In this document: one piece after another, positions 52,764-60,731 of the stretch
How positions within the stretch are numbered: position 1 is the stretch's first letter
How the letters are laid out: every line of letters begins with the position of its first letter
NCBI GenBank assembly: GCA_002415135.1
Contig: DIBY01000001.1
Location: 1 to 64,000, forward strand
Source: Flavobacteriales bacterium UBA5040
GTDB taxonomy: Bacteria > Bacteroidota > Bacteroidia > Flavobacteriales > Weeksellaceae
Length of the DNA: 64,000 nucleotides
Direction of reading: 5' to 3'
Notes under the pieces: generated by a model
The model's input: only the letters and a program-made list of their open reading frames with translations
Databases searched by the model: none
What the model was told of the DNA's origin: nothing
Program-made: the position numbers and the translations under genes

Positions 52764-53249
52764 GTGAAGAAATTCATTCAAAATACAATTCAAAGTCAAA
52801 AAATTTTCTACCGATATTTCCGCAGAAAAGGACTGAAAAGATTCTTTAAAGAAAATGTATTAGAAAGCGATGGCAGCAACGAAACCAAAGCAAAATCAAT
52901 TGCGCTGGGCTTTTTTATCGGACTGTCGCCTTTCTGGGGATTTCATTCTTTTTTAGCAATTACGTTGTCGGTTTATTTTAAACTGAATAAACTACTGACA
53001 TTCATGTCTTCACAAGTCACCTTTCCACCATTAATTCCTTTAATCATATTTTTATCAATGATGGTTGGGGCTCCGTTTGTTGCCAATACTGCAAACTTGC
53101 AGGATCAAGCCTTCGATTTAGAATTTATTAAAAATAATTTAACTCAATATATAATAGGTAGTTTTATTTTGTCCATAAGTTGCTCCTTGATCTTTGGTTT
53201 TATCTCTTATTTCATCCTCGAAAAATTTAATCCTTCTCCAAAAAAATAA
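52764..53249 (+). CDS. DUF2062 domain membrane protein
   Basis: A 161-residue protein with a basic N-terminus (FYRYFRRKGLKRFF) and three hydrophobic helices. KAKSIALGFFIGLSPFWGFHSFLAI and the segment VTFPPLIPLIIFLSMMVGAPF match DUF2062, an inner-membrane family sometimes fused to glycosyltransferases; function unknown. An in-frame ATG at 52716 would give 177 residues, but it lies before the promoter box. The start is therefore placed at GTG 52764. A TTG at 52752 is the only other option after the promoter. Confidence 0.72.
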   Translation: MKKFIQNTIQSQKIFYRYFRRKGLKRFFKENVLESDGSNETKAKSIALGFFIGLSPFWGFHSFLAITLSVYFKLNKLLTFMSSQVTFPPLIPLIIFLSMMVGAPFVANTANLQDQAFDLEFIKNNLTQYIIGSFILSISCSLIFGFISYFILEKFNPSPKK

Positions 53250-53309
53250 GTTGCGCACCAGTTTGCAAAAAAAATTAATCTAATTGATAACCAACAATTT
53301 GAAATATCA

Positions 53310-53317
53310 TATTTTTG
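53310..53317 (+). promoter_or_regulatory. -7 promoter element of the histidine kinase gene
   Basis: TATTTTTG matches TANNTTTG, 16 bases before the ATG at 53334. A TTG at 53284-53286 with a 23-base spacer is a possible -33 element. Confidence 0.45.
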
Positions 53318-53333
53318 TAATAAACCAACTGAA

Positions 53334-54785
53334 ATGAGTGAAGTAATAAGTGCGATCATTGAGAGAGATACTTATGACAGCATTTTATATGCGGTGTTGG
53401 GCGGCCTGCTTTTACTTTCGATTTATCATTTGACCTTATTCTTTCAAAACCGTGATAAATCCTATTTCCTTTATAGTTCCTACACTTTCTTTTCCTTTTT
53501 AGCTTACATGCCGGTGGCAGAAAGTGGATTTCTATACAATCTTTCTAATTATTTTCATTTTGATTATTACTCAAAAAATCTTTTTACGATTATCTTCAAC
53601 GCTGTTTATTTTCTCTTTTTTGCCCAATTTTTAAATGTAAAGAAGACGAGTCTAACGTTCTACAAAATTATTGTTATTCCAATTTATGTATTGATAGGTA
53701 TTGCTGTGATTGGTTTTATCTTATTGAAAACAGGAATTACCAAGTTGATCTTTGAGGAATTTTACAAAGCATTTGTTTATATCATCACTGCCCACACGAT
53801 TGTATCTTTTTATATTCTTACGAAGGTGAAAAACAATCTCAAATACTACATTATTTTTGGTGGAATCATTTTGTATATCTGCTCTATCTTAGGAGAACAG
53901 TCAATTCGACAATTACCATCGATCAATATCAGCAAGAAGATGGGCGACTTTATTTATTTTGTTGGGTTGATCATTGAAAATATTGCGTTTTCATTTGCTT
54001 TAGGACGCAGACAAAGGAGCAACTACCGAGAAAAAGTCTTATTCAATAAAAATTTAATTGTAGAAATGCAGAAAAATGTACAGTTGAAAGATAAAATAAA
54101 TCTGCAGCATCAGAAACGTCTTGAGGTTGAAAATGACCGTATTAAATACCAGCGGGAAAATTCAGATTTAAAGCTTTCGATCCTGCAAAATCAAATGAAT
54201 CCTCATTTTATTTTCAATGCTCTTAACTCCATTAAATATTATATTTTAGAGAATGACACCAAAAATGCCGTCGATTATTTGACCAAATTTTCAAAAATCA
54301 TTCGAACCATTTTAGTTTCATCTACCGTCAAAGAATTCACATTGGAGGAGGAATTACAATCCATTAAAGTGTATGTTGATATCGAAAATTTACGCTTCAA
54401 TCATAAAATAGATTATACTGTTTTTATTGATCCGAACATTGATGTAAATCATATAAAACTTCCACCAATGGTTTTACAGCCTTATATAGAAAACGCAATA
54501 ATACATGGCGTTGCCTTGGTAGAAAATAAAAAAATAGACATCGAAATTTTGGCTAAAAACGAATGGATCGAAATCCGAATCAGCGATAATGGTGTCGGAA
54601 GAAAAGAGGCAGCCAAAAACCGCGTTCGACATAAAAACCTTAGTAAATCTTTGGGTACAAAAATCACCGATGGAATGCTGAAAAATTATTTCGGTACGAA
54701 AAACTATTCCATCACTTACCATGATTTGCAGAATAATGAGTTGTCAACTGGAACAGTGGTGGTTTTAGAAATTCCGTCGCGATAA
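53334..54785 (+). CDS. LytS/YehU-type sensor histidine kinase
   Basis: A 483-residue kinase. Seven hydrophobic helices fill about 15-235 (7TM sensor style), a short coiled coil follows (about 240-285), then the His_kinase domain with QMNPHFIFNALNSIKYYI, where the phosphoacceptor is His291, and an ATPase domain with YIENAIIHG (N box) near 385 and SDNGVGRKEA (G box). These features define the LytS family, which normally signals to a LytTR response regulator. No response regulator is adjacent, so the partner lies elsewhere. The signal is unknown. Confidence 0.88.
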   Translation: MSEVISAIIERDTYDSILYAVLGGLLLLSIYHLTLFFQNRDKSYFLYSSYTFFSFLAYMPVAESGFLYNLSNYFHFDYYSKNLFTIIFNAVYFLFFAQFLNVKKTSLTFYKIIVIPIYVLIGIAVIGFILLKTGITKLIFEEFYKAFVYIITAHTIVSFYILTKVKNNLKYYIIFGGIILYICSILGEQSIRQLPSINISKKMGDFIYFVGLIIENIAFSFALGRRQRSNYREKVLFNKNLIVEMQKNVQLKDKINLQHQKRLEVENDRIKYQRENSDLKLSILQNQMNPHFIFNALNSIKYYILENDTKNAVDYLTKFSKIIRTILVSSTVKEFTLEEELQSIKVYVDIENLRFNHKIDYTVFIDPNIDVNHIKLPPMVLQPYIENAIIHGVALVENKKIDIEILAKNEWIEIRISDNGVGRKEAAKNRVRHKNLSKSLGTKITDGMLKNYFGTKNYSITYHDLQNNELSTGTVVVLEIPSR

Positions 54786-54826
54786 CTTTTAGCCCTTTCC
54801 CTATGGCATAATTCCCCGAAAATCAT

Positions 54827-54834
54827 TATATTCG
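54827..54834 (+). promoter_or_regulatory. Probable -7 element of the ileS operon
   Basis: TATATTCG, one base different from TANNTTTG, is followed by CAACC. It leaves a leader of about 35 bases before the ATG at 54878. Confidence 0.4.
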
Positions 54835-54877
54835 CAACCTTAATTAATTAGAATATTTCTTATTGAACTGTTTGAAA

Positions 54878-57800
54878 ATGAAGAAGTTTACCGAATATAA
54901 AAATCTCGATTTAACCGCCGTTGCCGAGAACATCACCCAGTTTTGGGAAAAAAATCAGACTTTTAAAAAATCCGTTGATATCCGCGAGGGTCAGCCGGAA
55001 TATGTGTTTTATGAAGGTCCGCCTTCTGCGAACGGAATGCCCGGAATTCACCACGTGATGGCGAGAGCGTTGAAAGATATTTTCTGTCGTTACCAAACCC
55101 AAAATGGAAAACAGGTTTTTCGTAAAGCAGGTTGGGACACGCATGGTTTGCCTATTGAATTGGGTGTAGAAAAAGAATTAGGAATTACCAAAGAAGATAT
55201 CGGGAAAACCATTTCCGTTGAAGATTATAACCAAGCCTGTCGTAATGCCGTAATGCGTTACACCGATGTTTGGAATGATCTGACTGAAAAAATTGGATAT
55301 TGGGTAGATCTGGAAGATCCTTATATCACTTACGAACCGAAATACATGGAAACCGTTTGGTGGCTTTTGAAGCAACTTTACGACAAGGATCTGATGTATA
55401 AAGGATACACCATTCAGCCTTATTCTCCAGCAGCGGGAACCGGTTTATCTTCACACGAATTGAATCAACCCGGAACTTATCGCGATGTTTCGGATACCAC
55501 CGTCGTCGCTCAATTCAAATTGAAACAAGCGCCTGAAAACGCAAGCGAAACCTGGAAGAAATTATCAGCAATCGCTTATCCAGAATCCAAAATTGATAGC
55601 GAGGAAATCGCAGGAGCCTCTTGCGGAGGAGCGTTGCATTGGGAAGAATTCGATGAAGCTAAACCAAAACCAAATGTTTATTTTCTTGCCTGGACAACAA
55701 CTCCATGGACTTTGCCTTCCAATACCGCTTTAGCAGTTGGACGTGATATTGAATATACGATCATCAAAACATTTAATCAGTATACTTTCGAGCCGATAAC
55801 GGTTATATTAGCAAGCTCTTTAGTCTCTAAAAACTTTGGTAAAAAATACGTTCACGGGAATGAAGCGGATCTGAAAAATTATTCATCGGAGAGCAAAGTG
55901 ATTCCATATCAAATTGTAGCAGAATTGATGGGCGGAGAATTAGCAGGAGCTGAATACGAACAATTAATTCCCTGGTTTTTACCTGCTGAAAATGCAGACA
56001 AAGCTTTCCGGGTGATTATCGGAGATTTCGTCACCACAGAGGACGGAACAGGAATCGTGCACATCGCGCCGACTTTTGGTGCTGATGATGCAAGAGTTGG
56101 AAAAGAAAACGGGATTCCACCATTGTTAATTAAAGATGAAAACGACAATCTCGTTCCTTTGGTTGACTTGCAGGGACGTTTCCTAAAAGGCGGAAATACG
56201 CCGGAATTATTTGCAGAAAAATTCATTAAAAATGAGTATTACGATAACGGAACTGCTCCTGAAAAATCCTGGGATGTAGAGTTAGCAATCCTTTTAAAGA
56301 CGGAAAACAAAGCCTTTAAAGTTGAGAAATACGTTCACAGTTATCCGCATTGCTGGAGAACCGATAAACCGGTTTTATATTATCCACTGGATTCCTGGTT
56401 TGTAAAAATGACGGCGGTAAAAGACCGTTTGGTAGCATTGAATGAAACCATCAACTGGAAGCCTAAATCTACAGGTGAAGGACGTTTTGCAAACTGGCTC
56501 GTTAACGTAAATGACTGGAATCTTTCCCGATCAAGATATTGGGGAATTCCATTGCCAATATGGAGAACAGATCCTTCGACAGGATCAGGACCACAAGAAG
56601 AGATCATCATCGGATCTGTAGAAGAATTGATGACTGAGATCCAGAAATCAATGGAGGCAGGTTTCATGACCGAAAATCCTTTTGCCAAGTTCGAAGTTGG
56701 AAATATGTCCAAAGAAAATTATGCGAATATTGATTTGCATAAAAATATTGTAGATGAAATTATATTAGTTTCAGCTTCAGGAAAACCAATGAATCGCGAA
56801 TCTGATTTGATCGATGTTTGGTTTGATTCAGGTTCGATGCCTTATGCGCAATTGCATTATCCTTTTGAAAACAAAGAAATGATCGATTCGAATAAAGCCT
56901 TTCCTGCAGATTTTATCGCGGAAGGAGTTGACCAGACAAGAGGTTGGTTTTACACCTTGCATGCGATTGCAACTTCTGTTTTCGATTCTGTTGCCTATAA
57001 AAATGTCATGTCGAACGGTTTGGTTTTGGATAAAAACGGACAGAAAATGTCGAAACGTTTAGGAAATGCTGTAGATCCATTTACTACCTTAGAAAAATAT
57101 GGTCCCGATGCCACCCGTTGGTACATGATCGCCAATGCGAATCCGTGGGAGAATTTAAAATTTGACTTAGAAGGAATTGATGAAGTGCGACGAAAGTTCT
57201 TCGGAACATTGTATAACACGTATTCATTCTTTGCTTTATATGCGAATGTTGACGGATTTACGTATTCAGAAAAAGCCGTAGAAAACCGTCCGGAAATTGA
57301 CCGTTGGATCTTATCTGAATTGAATTTATTGGTAAAAGAGGTTACTTCTTTTTATGAAGATTACGAACCGACGAAAGTTGCCAGAGCTATTAATAACTTT
57401 GTCAATGATAACTTAAGCAACTGGTATGTAAGACTTTGTAGAAGAAGATTCTGGAAAGGCGATTACTCTGAAGACAAGATTTCAGCTTATCAGACTTTAT
57501 ACACCTGTTTAGAAACGGTAGCCAAGATTGCCGCTCCGATTGCGCCATTCTTTATGGATCAATTGTATCAGGATCTGAATAAGATCACTGGTAAAAATGA
57601 GGCAGAATCAATTCACTTGACCGATTTCCCGAAAGCAGATGAAAGTCTGATCGATCAGGATCTGGTAGAGAAAACACATTTAGCTCAGCAAATTACGTCG
57701 ATGGTATTTTCATTAAGAAAGAAAGAAAACATCAAAGTAAGACAGCCGTTGCAGAAAGTAATGATTCCAGTTTTGGATCAAAAAACGGAAGCACAGATCT

Positions 57801-58393
57801 TAGCCGTTGCTGACTTGGTAAAACAAGAAGTGAATGTAAAAGAATTGCAACTCATTAATGCTGATGAAGCGGCGGATCTAATTATCAAACAAATTAAACC
57901 GAACTTCAAAACGTTGGGTGCAAGACTCGGAAAAGACATGAAAACGGTTGCGGGAGAAATCACGAATTTTACAGCTGAACAGATTTCAACTTTAGAAAAA
58001 GAAGGGAAGATGGAAATTCAGGGATATGAAATTTCATTGGATGATGTTGAGATTTTCACGAAAGACATCCCAGGTTGGACGGTTACAAGCGAAGGCAAGT
58101 TAACAGTAGCATTGGATTTAACGCTCACCGACGAGTTAAAAGCAGAAGGAGTTGCGAGGGAATTCATTAACCGTGTTCAAAATTTAAGAAAGGAAAAAGA
58201 ATTCGACTTAACTGACAGAATTACAATACGTTTGGAGGAAAATAATCCTTTTGAAAAAGAAATAATGAACAATCAGACATATATTTCAGCAGAAGTGTTG
58301 TCAGATAAAATAGAAATTGTAAATTCACTCTCAAATTTTGACGAAATCGAAATAGATGAACTCAAATTTAAAGTGGAAGTTCAAAAATTATAA
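54878..58393 (+). CDS. ileS: Isoleucyl-tRNA synthetase
   Basis: A 1171-residue class I synthetase. The HIGH-type motif reads GIHH near residue 53 (GPPSANGMPGIHH), the CP1 editing domain covers about 190-430, and KMSKR is near residue 723, followed by the anticodon-binding and C-terminal domains. It charges tRNA-Ile with isoleucine. The eukaryote-like form is usual in Bacteroidota. A short Pro-Ser-Thr-Gly-Ser-Gly insert lies near residue 565, encoded by a repeat-like sequence. A TTG 15 bases upstream is in frame, and the ATG at 54878 was chosen. Confidence 0.96.
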   Translation: MKKFTEYKNLDLTAVAENITQFWEKNQTFKKSVDIREGQPEYVFYEGPPSANGMPGIHHVMARALKDIFCRYQTQNGKQVFRKAGWDTHGLPIELGVEKELGITKEDIGKTISVEDYNQACRNAVMRYTDVWNDLTEKIGYWVDLEDPYITYEPKYMETVWWLLKQLYDKDLMYKGYTIQPYSPAAGTGLSSHELNQPGTYRDVSDTTVVAQFKLKQAPENASETWKKLSAIAYPESKIDSEEIAGASCGGALHWEEFDEAKPKPNVYFLAWTTTPWTLPSNTALAVGRDIEYTIIKTFNQYTFEPITVILASSLVSKNFGKKYVHGNEADLKNYSSESKVIPYQIVAELMGGELAGAEYEQLIPWFLPAENADKAFRVIIGDFVTTEDGTGIVHIAPTFGADDARVGKENGIPPLLIKDENDNLVPLVDLQGRFLKGGNTPELFAEKFIKNEYYDNGTAPEKSWDVELAILLKTENKAFKVEKYVHSYPHCWRTDKPVLYYPLDSWFVKMTAVKDRLVALNETINWKPKSTGEGRFANWLVNVNDWNLSRSRYWGIPLPIWRTDPSTGSGPQEEIIIGSVEELMTEIQKSMEAGFMTENPFAKFEVGNMSKENYANIDLHKNIVDEIILVSASGKPMNRESDLIDVWFDSGSMPYAQLHYPFENKEMIDSNKAFPADFIAEGVDQTRGWFYTLHAIATSVFDSVAYKNVMSNGLVLDKNGQKMSKRLGNAVDPFTTLEKYGPDATRWYMIANANPWENLKFDLEGIDEVRRKFFGTLYNTYSFFALYANVDGFTYSEKAVENRPEIDRWILSELNLLVKEVTSFYEDYEPTKVARAINNFVNDNLSNWYVRLCRRRFWKGDYSEDKISAYQTLYTCLETVAKIAAPIAPFFMDQLYQDLNKITGKNEAESIHLTDFPKADESLIDQDLVEKTHLAQQITSMVFSLRKKENIKVRQPLQKVMIPVLDQKTEAQILAVADLVKQEVNVKELQLINADEAADLIIKQIKPNFKTLGARLGKDMKTVAGEITNFTAEQISTLEKEGKMEIQGYEISLDDVEIFTKDIPGWTVTSEGKLTVALDLTLTDELKAEGVAREFINRVQNLRKEKEFDLTDRITIRLEENNPFEKEIMNNQTYISAEVLSDKIEIVNSLSNFDEIEIDELKFKVEVQKL
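56570..56592. repeat. Short repeat-like insertion inside ileS
   Basis: GATCCTTCGACAGGATCAGG (56570-56589), followed by ACC, contains a perfect hairpin GATCCT-tcgac-AGGATC (56570-56586). It resembles, from recall, the CTTCGACAGGCTCAG-type repeats scattered through Bacteroidota genomes. Here it is read in frame as Asp-Pro-Ser-Thr-Gly-Ser-Gly-Pro and adds a short low-complexity loop. Confidence 0.45.
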
Positions 58394-58458
58394 TAAATTG
58401 ATAATATAATTCTCTTAAAACGGTAAGGAATTATGTAAGACAGTAAAAACACACAGCT

Positions 58459-58839
58459 ATGGCAGAAGACAGACAAAAGTACGGCGACGCCGACTTACAG
58501 GAATTTAAAGTGGTTATTCAGGCAAAAATAGATAAAGCAGAAAAAGATTTAATGCTGATCAGAGAGAGTTTCATCAATGACCAAAATAATGGTACTGACG
58601 ACACTTCGCCTACTTTCAAGGCATTTGAAGAAGGTGCAGAGACATTGAGTAAAGAGCAAAATGCTATTTTGGCCGGAAGACAGGAAAAATTTGTGCGTGA
58701 TTTGAAAAACGCGTTAATCCGTATTCAAAACAAAACATACGGTATTTGCCGGGTAACCGGGAAATTAATTCCTAAGGACCGATTGATGGCAGTACCCCAT
58801 GCAACTTTGAGTATCGAAGCAAAAAATATGCAGCGATAG
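58459..58839 (+). CDS. DksA/TraR-family protein lacking the zinc finger cysteines
   Basis: A 126-residue protein with the DksA layout: an N-terminal helical part with a coiled-coil hairpin (about 12-90) and a C-terminal knuckle, ICRVTGKLIPKDRLMAVPHATLSIEAKN. DksA uses four Cys to hold zinc; here only Cys97 remains, with Thr100, Ser118 and Ala121 at the other positions. The hydrophobic core of the knuckle (GKLIPKDRL, AVPHATL) is kept, and I recall this form from other Bacteroidota. It probably binds RNA polymerase as part of stringent-type control. It follows ileS by 65 bases. Confidence 0.8.
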   Translation: MAEDRQKYGDADLQEFKVVIQAKIDKAEKDLMLIRESFINDQNNGTDDTSPTFKAFEEGAETLSKEQNAILAGRQEKFVRDLKNALIRIQNKTYGICRVTGKLIPKDRLMAVPHATLSIEAKNMQR

Positions 58840-58860
58840 ATCTATCGTGTACCATGAATA

Positions 58861-58907
58861 ATGTGCAAAGTATCCTGTATAAATCTATACAGAATACTTT
58901 GTGCATT
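58861..58907 (+). terminator. Long hairpin after the dksA-like gene
   Basis: GCAAAGTATCCTGTATA (58865-58881) pairs with TATACAGAATACTTTG (58886-58901) with one mismatch, and flanking bases extend the stem. A TTTAT tract follows. It separates the ileS/dksA part from the small genes and lspA, as a terminator or attenuator. Confidence 0.65.
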
Positions 58908-58921
58908 TATTATTTAAATTC

Positions 58922-59170
58922 ATGAATACAATTCTTATCTTACTTGCCGTCGCAGTGGTCTTTATCTACTTTTTTCGAAAAGACCTGAAGGAAAAATTCA
59001 TTCCGAATAAGGAAAAATATCTGACCATTGATGATCAATTTAATTCTGAAAAGAAAGATCGCGAAAATGAGATTGATAAAATCCTGAGCAAAATAGGAAA
59101 AAACGGATTACAGGATCTTTCAACGGAAGATAGAAAACGACTCGACGAACTTTCAAAAAAAATAAAATAA
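58922..59170 (+). CDS. Small membrane-anchored hypothetical protein
   Basis: An 82-residue protein. One N-terminal helix (about 2-19, NTILILLAVAVVFIYFF) is followed by a charged, helical cytoplasmic part rich in Lys, Asp and Glu, ending LSTEDRKRLDELSKKIK. I recognise no characterised family; the tail resembles short helical segments often annotated DUF6576. The start is ATG 58922, since the longer GTG reading begins inside the upstream hairpin. It is followed by the next small gene after one base. Confidence 0.65.
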   Translation: MNTILILLAVAVVFIYFFRKDLKEKFIPNKEKYLTIDDQFNSEKKDRENEIDKILSKIGKNGLQDLSTEDRKRLDELSKKIK

Positions 59171-59171
59171 A

Positions 59172-59372
59172 ATGGAATCACTTATTGTACATCCAAAAAA
59201 CCAAATGGAGCTTAATGCACTGAAAAGTGTCATGAAAGACATGGGCATTAAATTTGAAAAATTTCACACCAGAAATCATAATGCCGCGTCGAAGCCTGAA
59301 CCAAGACCTTCAACAAACAGAGCAGAAAAACCTGCGAGAAACTTTAAAGACAAACCAAAGAACGACCAGTAA
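59172..59372 (+). CDS. DUF2683 family small protein
   Basis: A 66-residue protein. The N-terminal half (ESLIVHPKNQMELNALKSVMKDMGIKFEKF) matches DUF2683, a short family of unknown function in Bacteroidota, sometimes thought to be antitoxin-like. The C-terminal half is Lys/Arg/Pro/Asn-rich and probably disordered. No toxin gene is beside it. Its stop overlaps the lspA start by one base (TAATG), so it is translationally coupled to lspA. Confidence 0.7.
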   Translation: MESLIVHPKNQMELNALKSVMKDMGIKFEKFHTRNHNAASKPEPRPSTNRAEKPARNFKDKPKNDQ

Positions 59373-60010
59373 TGAAGAAAATAGCATTAATTACTTTTAT
59401 CATTCTTTTAATTGATCAGGTTTCTAAATTTTATATCAAAACGCATTTTAATCTGGGCGAAAGTATTCCGGTATTTCCTGGTTTTAAATTAACTTTTGTG
59501 GAAAATCCAGGCATGGCTTACGGTTTTCATTTTGGTGGTTTACTGGGGAAATATGCTTTGGTTATTATTCGTGTATTTCTAATTGGTGGCATGGTTTATC
59601 TATTCAGCAAATGGTTGAAAGAAGGAGCTAGCAATTATTTACTCATCCCAATGTCCATGATTTTTGCAGGCGCAATCGGTAATTTAATCGATGGAATGTT
59701 TTACGGAATGCTGTTCGACAGCGGAACTGTTTACGACGAAAGTATCAGCAGATGGATCGAATATGGCGGCATTTCTAAGGTCGTTCCTTTTGGGGAAGGC
59801 TACTCCAGCTTTATGAAAGGTTGTGTCGTCGATATGCTGCATTTCCCTTTGGTAGATTGGCATGTTCCACCCACGTTTCCATTAATTGGTGGGAAACATG
59901 TTGAATTCTTTAAATATATTTTTAATGTTGCTGATTCGGCGATTACCGTAGGAGCTGCTTTATTACTAATTTTCAGAAAGAAAGCGCTGCCAAATGGTTT
60001 GGACTTTTAA
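59372..60010 (+). CDS. lspA: Lipoprotein signal peptidase
   Basis: A 212-residue inner-membrane aspartyl protease that removes signal peptides of lipoproteins. It has four membrane helices. The conserved VENPGMAYGF, GAIGNLIDG (first catalytic Asp) and FNVADSAITVG (second catalytic Asp) segments are present. It is longer than the usual 160 residues because of an extra loop of about 40 residues between the second and third motifs, as in other Bacteroidota. It serves the several lipoproteins in this window. It overlaps the DUF2683 gene by one base. Confidence 0.95.
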   Translation: MKKIALITFIILLIDQVSKFYIKTHFNLGESIPVFPGFKLTFVENPGMAYGFHFGGLLGKYALVIIRVFLIGGMVYLFSKWLKEGASNYLLIPMSMIFAGAIGNLIDGMFYGMLFDSGTVYDESISRWIEYGGISKVVPFGEGYSSFMKGCVVDMLHFPLVDWHVPPTFPLIGGKHVEFFKYIFNVADSAITVGAALLLIFRKKALPNGLDF

Positions 60011-60019
60011 AATGAAAGA

Positions 60020-60664
60020 ATGAGATCAATTAAAAATATCATCATCTTCTTCCTGATACTTTTTGTATTGGGAATTTTATTGACGTTTTGGGCGAACCAT
60101 ACCATCGAATATGCTACGGAAGACTATGTAACTTCAAGTATTAATAAACTTCCAAATGAAAAAGTAGGATTGGTTTTAGGGACTTCAAAATCTCTAAAGA
60201 ATGGCAATAAAAACCCGTATTTTTTTTATCGCATAGAAGCTGCGGAGGAATTATTTAAAAGCGGGAAAATCGATTATATCATTGTAAGCGGTGATAATTC
60301 TTCTCAATATTACAATGAGCCAGAAGACATGCAGACCGAATTGATCGCCAGAGGAATTCCGAAAACTAAAATATTTCTGGATTTTGCCGGACTTCGAACA
60401 TTGGATTCTGTCGTTAGAGCGAAAGAAATTTTCGGGCAAAATTCTTATCTTATTATTTCTCAGCGATTTCATAATGAACGCGCCGTTTTTTTAGCCCAGA
60501 AAAAAGGAATCGAAGCTTATGGATACAATGCGAAAGATGTGAATAAGAAGGCGGGCTTTAAGACCAATCTTCGGGAGTATTTCGCGAGGGTTAAAGTATT
60601 CTGGGATCTATTTTTTGGCGTTGACCCCAAATTTAGCGGTTCCAAAGTTGTGATTCCGAATTAA
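60020..60664 (+). CDS. SanA/YdcF-type DUF218 protein
   Basis: A 214-residue protein with an N-terminal membrane helix (about 6-25) and a DUF218 domain. The segments VGLVLGTSKSLKNGNKNPYFFYRIEAAEELF, DYIIVSGDNSSQYYNE and YLIISQRFHNERAVFLA match SanA, a vancomycin-exclusion protein of enterobacteria involved in envelope integrity. It lies nine bases after lspA and probably shares its transcript. A bidirectional terminator follows. Confidence 0.85.
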   Translation: MRSIKNIIIFFLILFVLGILLTFWANHTIEYATEDYVTSSINKLPNEKVGLVLGTSKSLKNGNKNPYFFYRIEAAEELFKSGKIDYIIVSGDNSSQYYNEPEDMQTELIARGIPKTKIFLDFAGLRTLDSVVRAKEIFGQNSYLIISQRFHNERAVFLAQKKGIEAYGYNAKDVNKKAGFKTNLREYFARVKVFWDLFFGVDPKFSGSKVVIPN

Positions 60665-60670
60665 TTTAAA

Positions 60671-60705
60671 ATAAAAAAATCGTCGCAGGGTTGCGACGAT
60701 TTTCT
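60671..60705. terminator. Bidirectional terminator between the SanA-like and T9SS genes
   Basis: AAAATCGTCGCA (60676-60687) and TGCGACGATTTT (60692-60703) form a 12-bp perfect stem with a four-base loop. A runs precede it and T runs follow, so it can stop transcription from both convergent genes. Confidence 0.9.
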
Positions 60706-60731
60706 TTTGAACTATCTGAAATGAAATCTTC

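Noticed and set aside
59172..59372. DUF2683 protein as the antitoxin of a toxin-antitoxin pair
   Set aside because: No toxin-like gene is adjacent. Neighbours are a membrane peptide and lspA, and it is translationally coupled to lspA.
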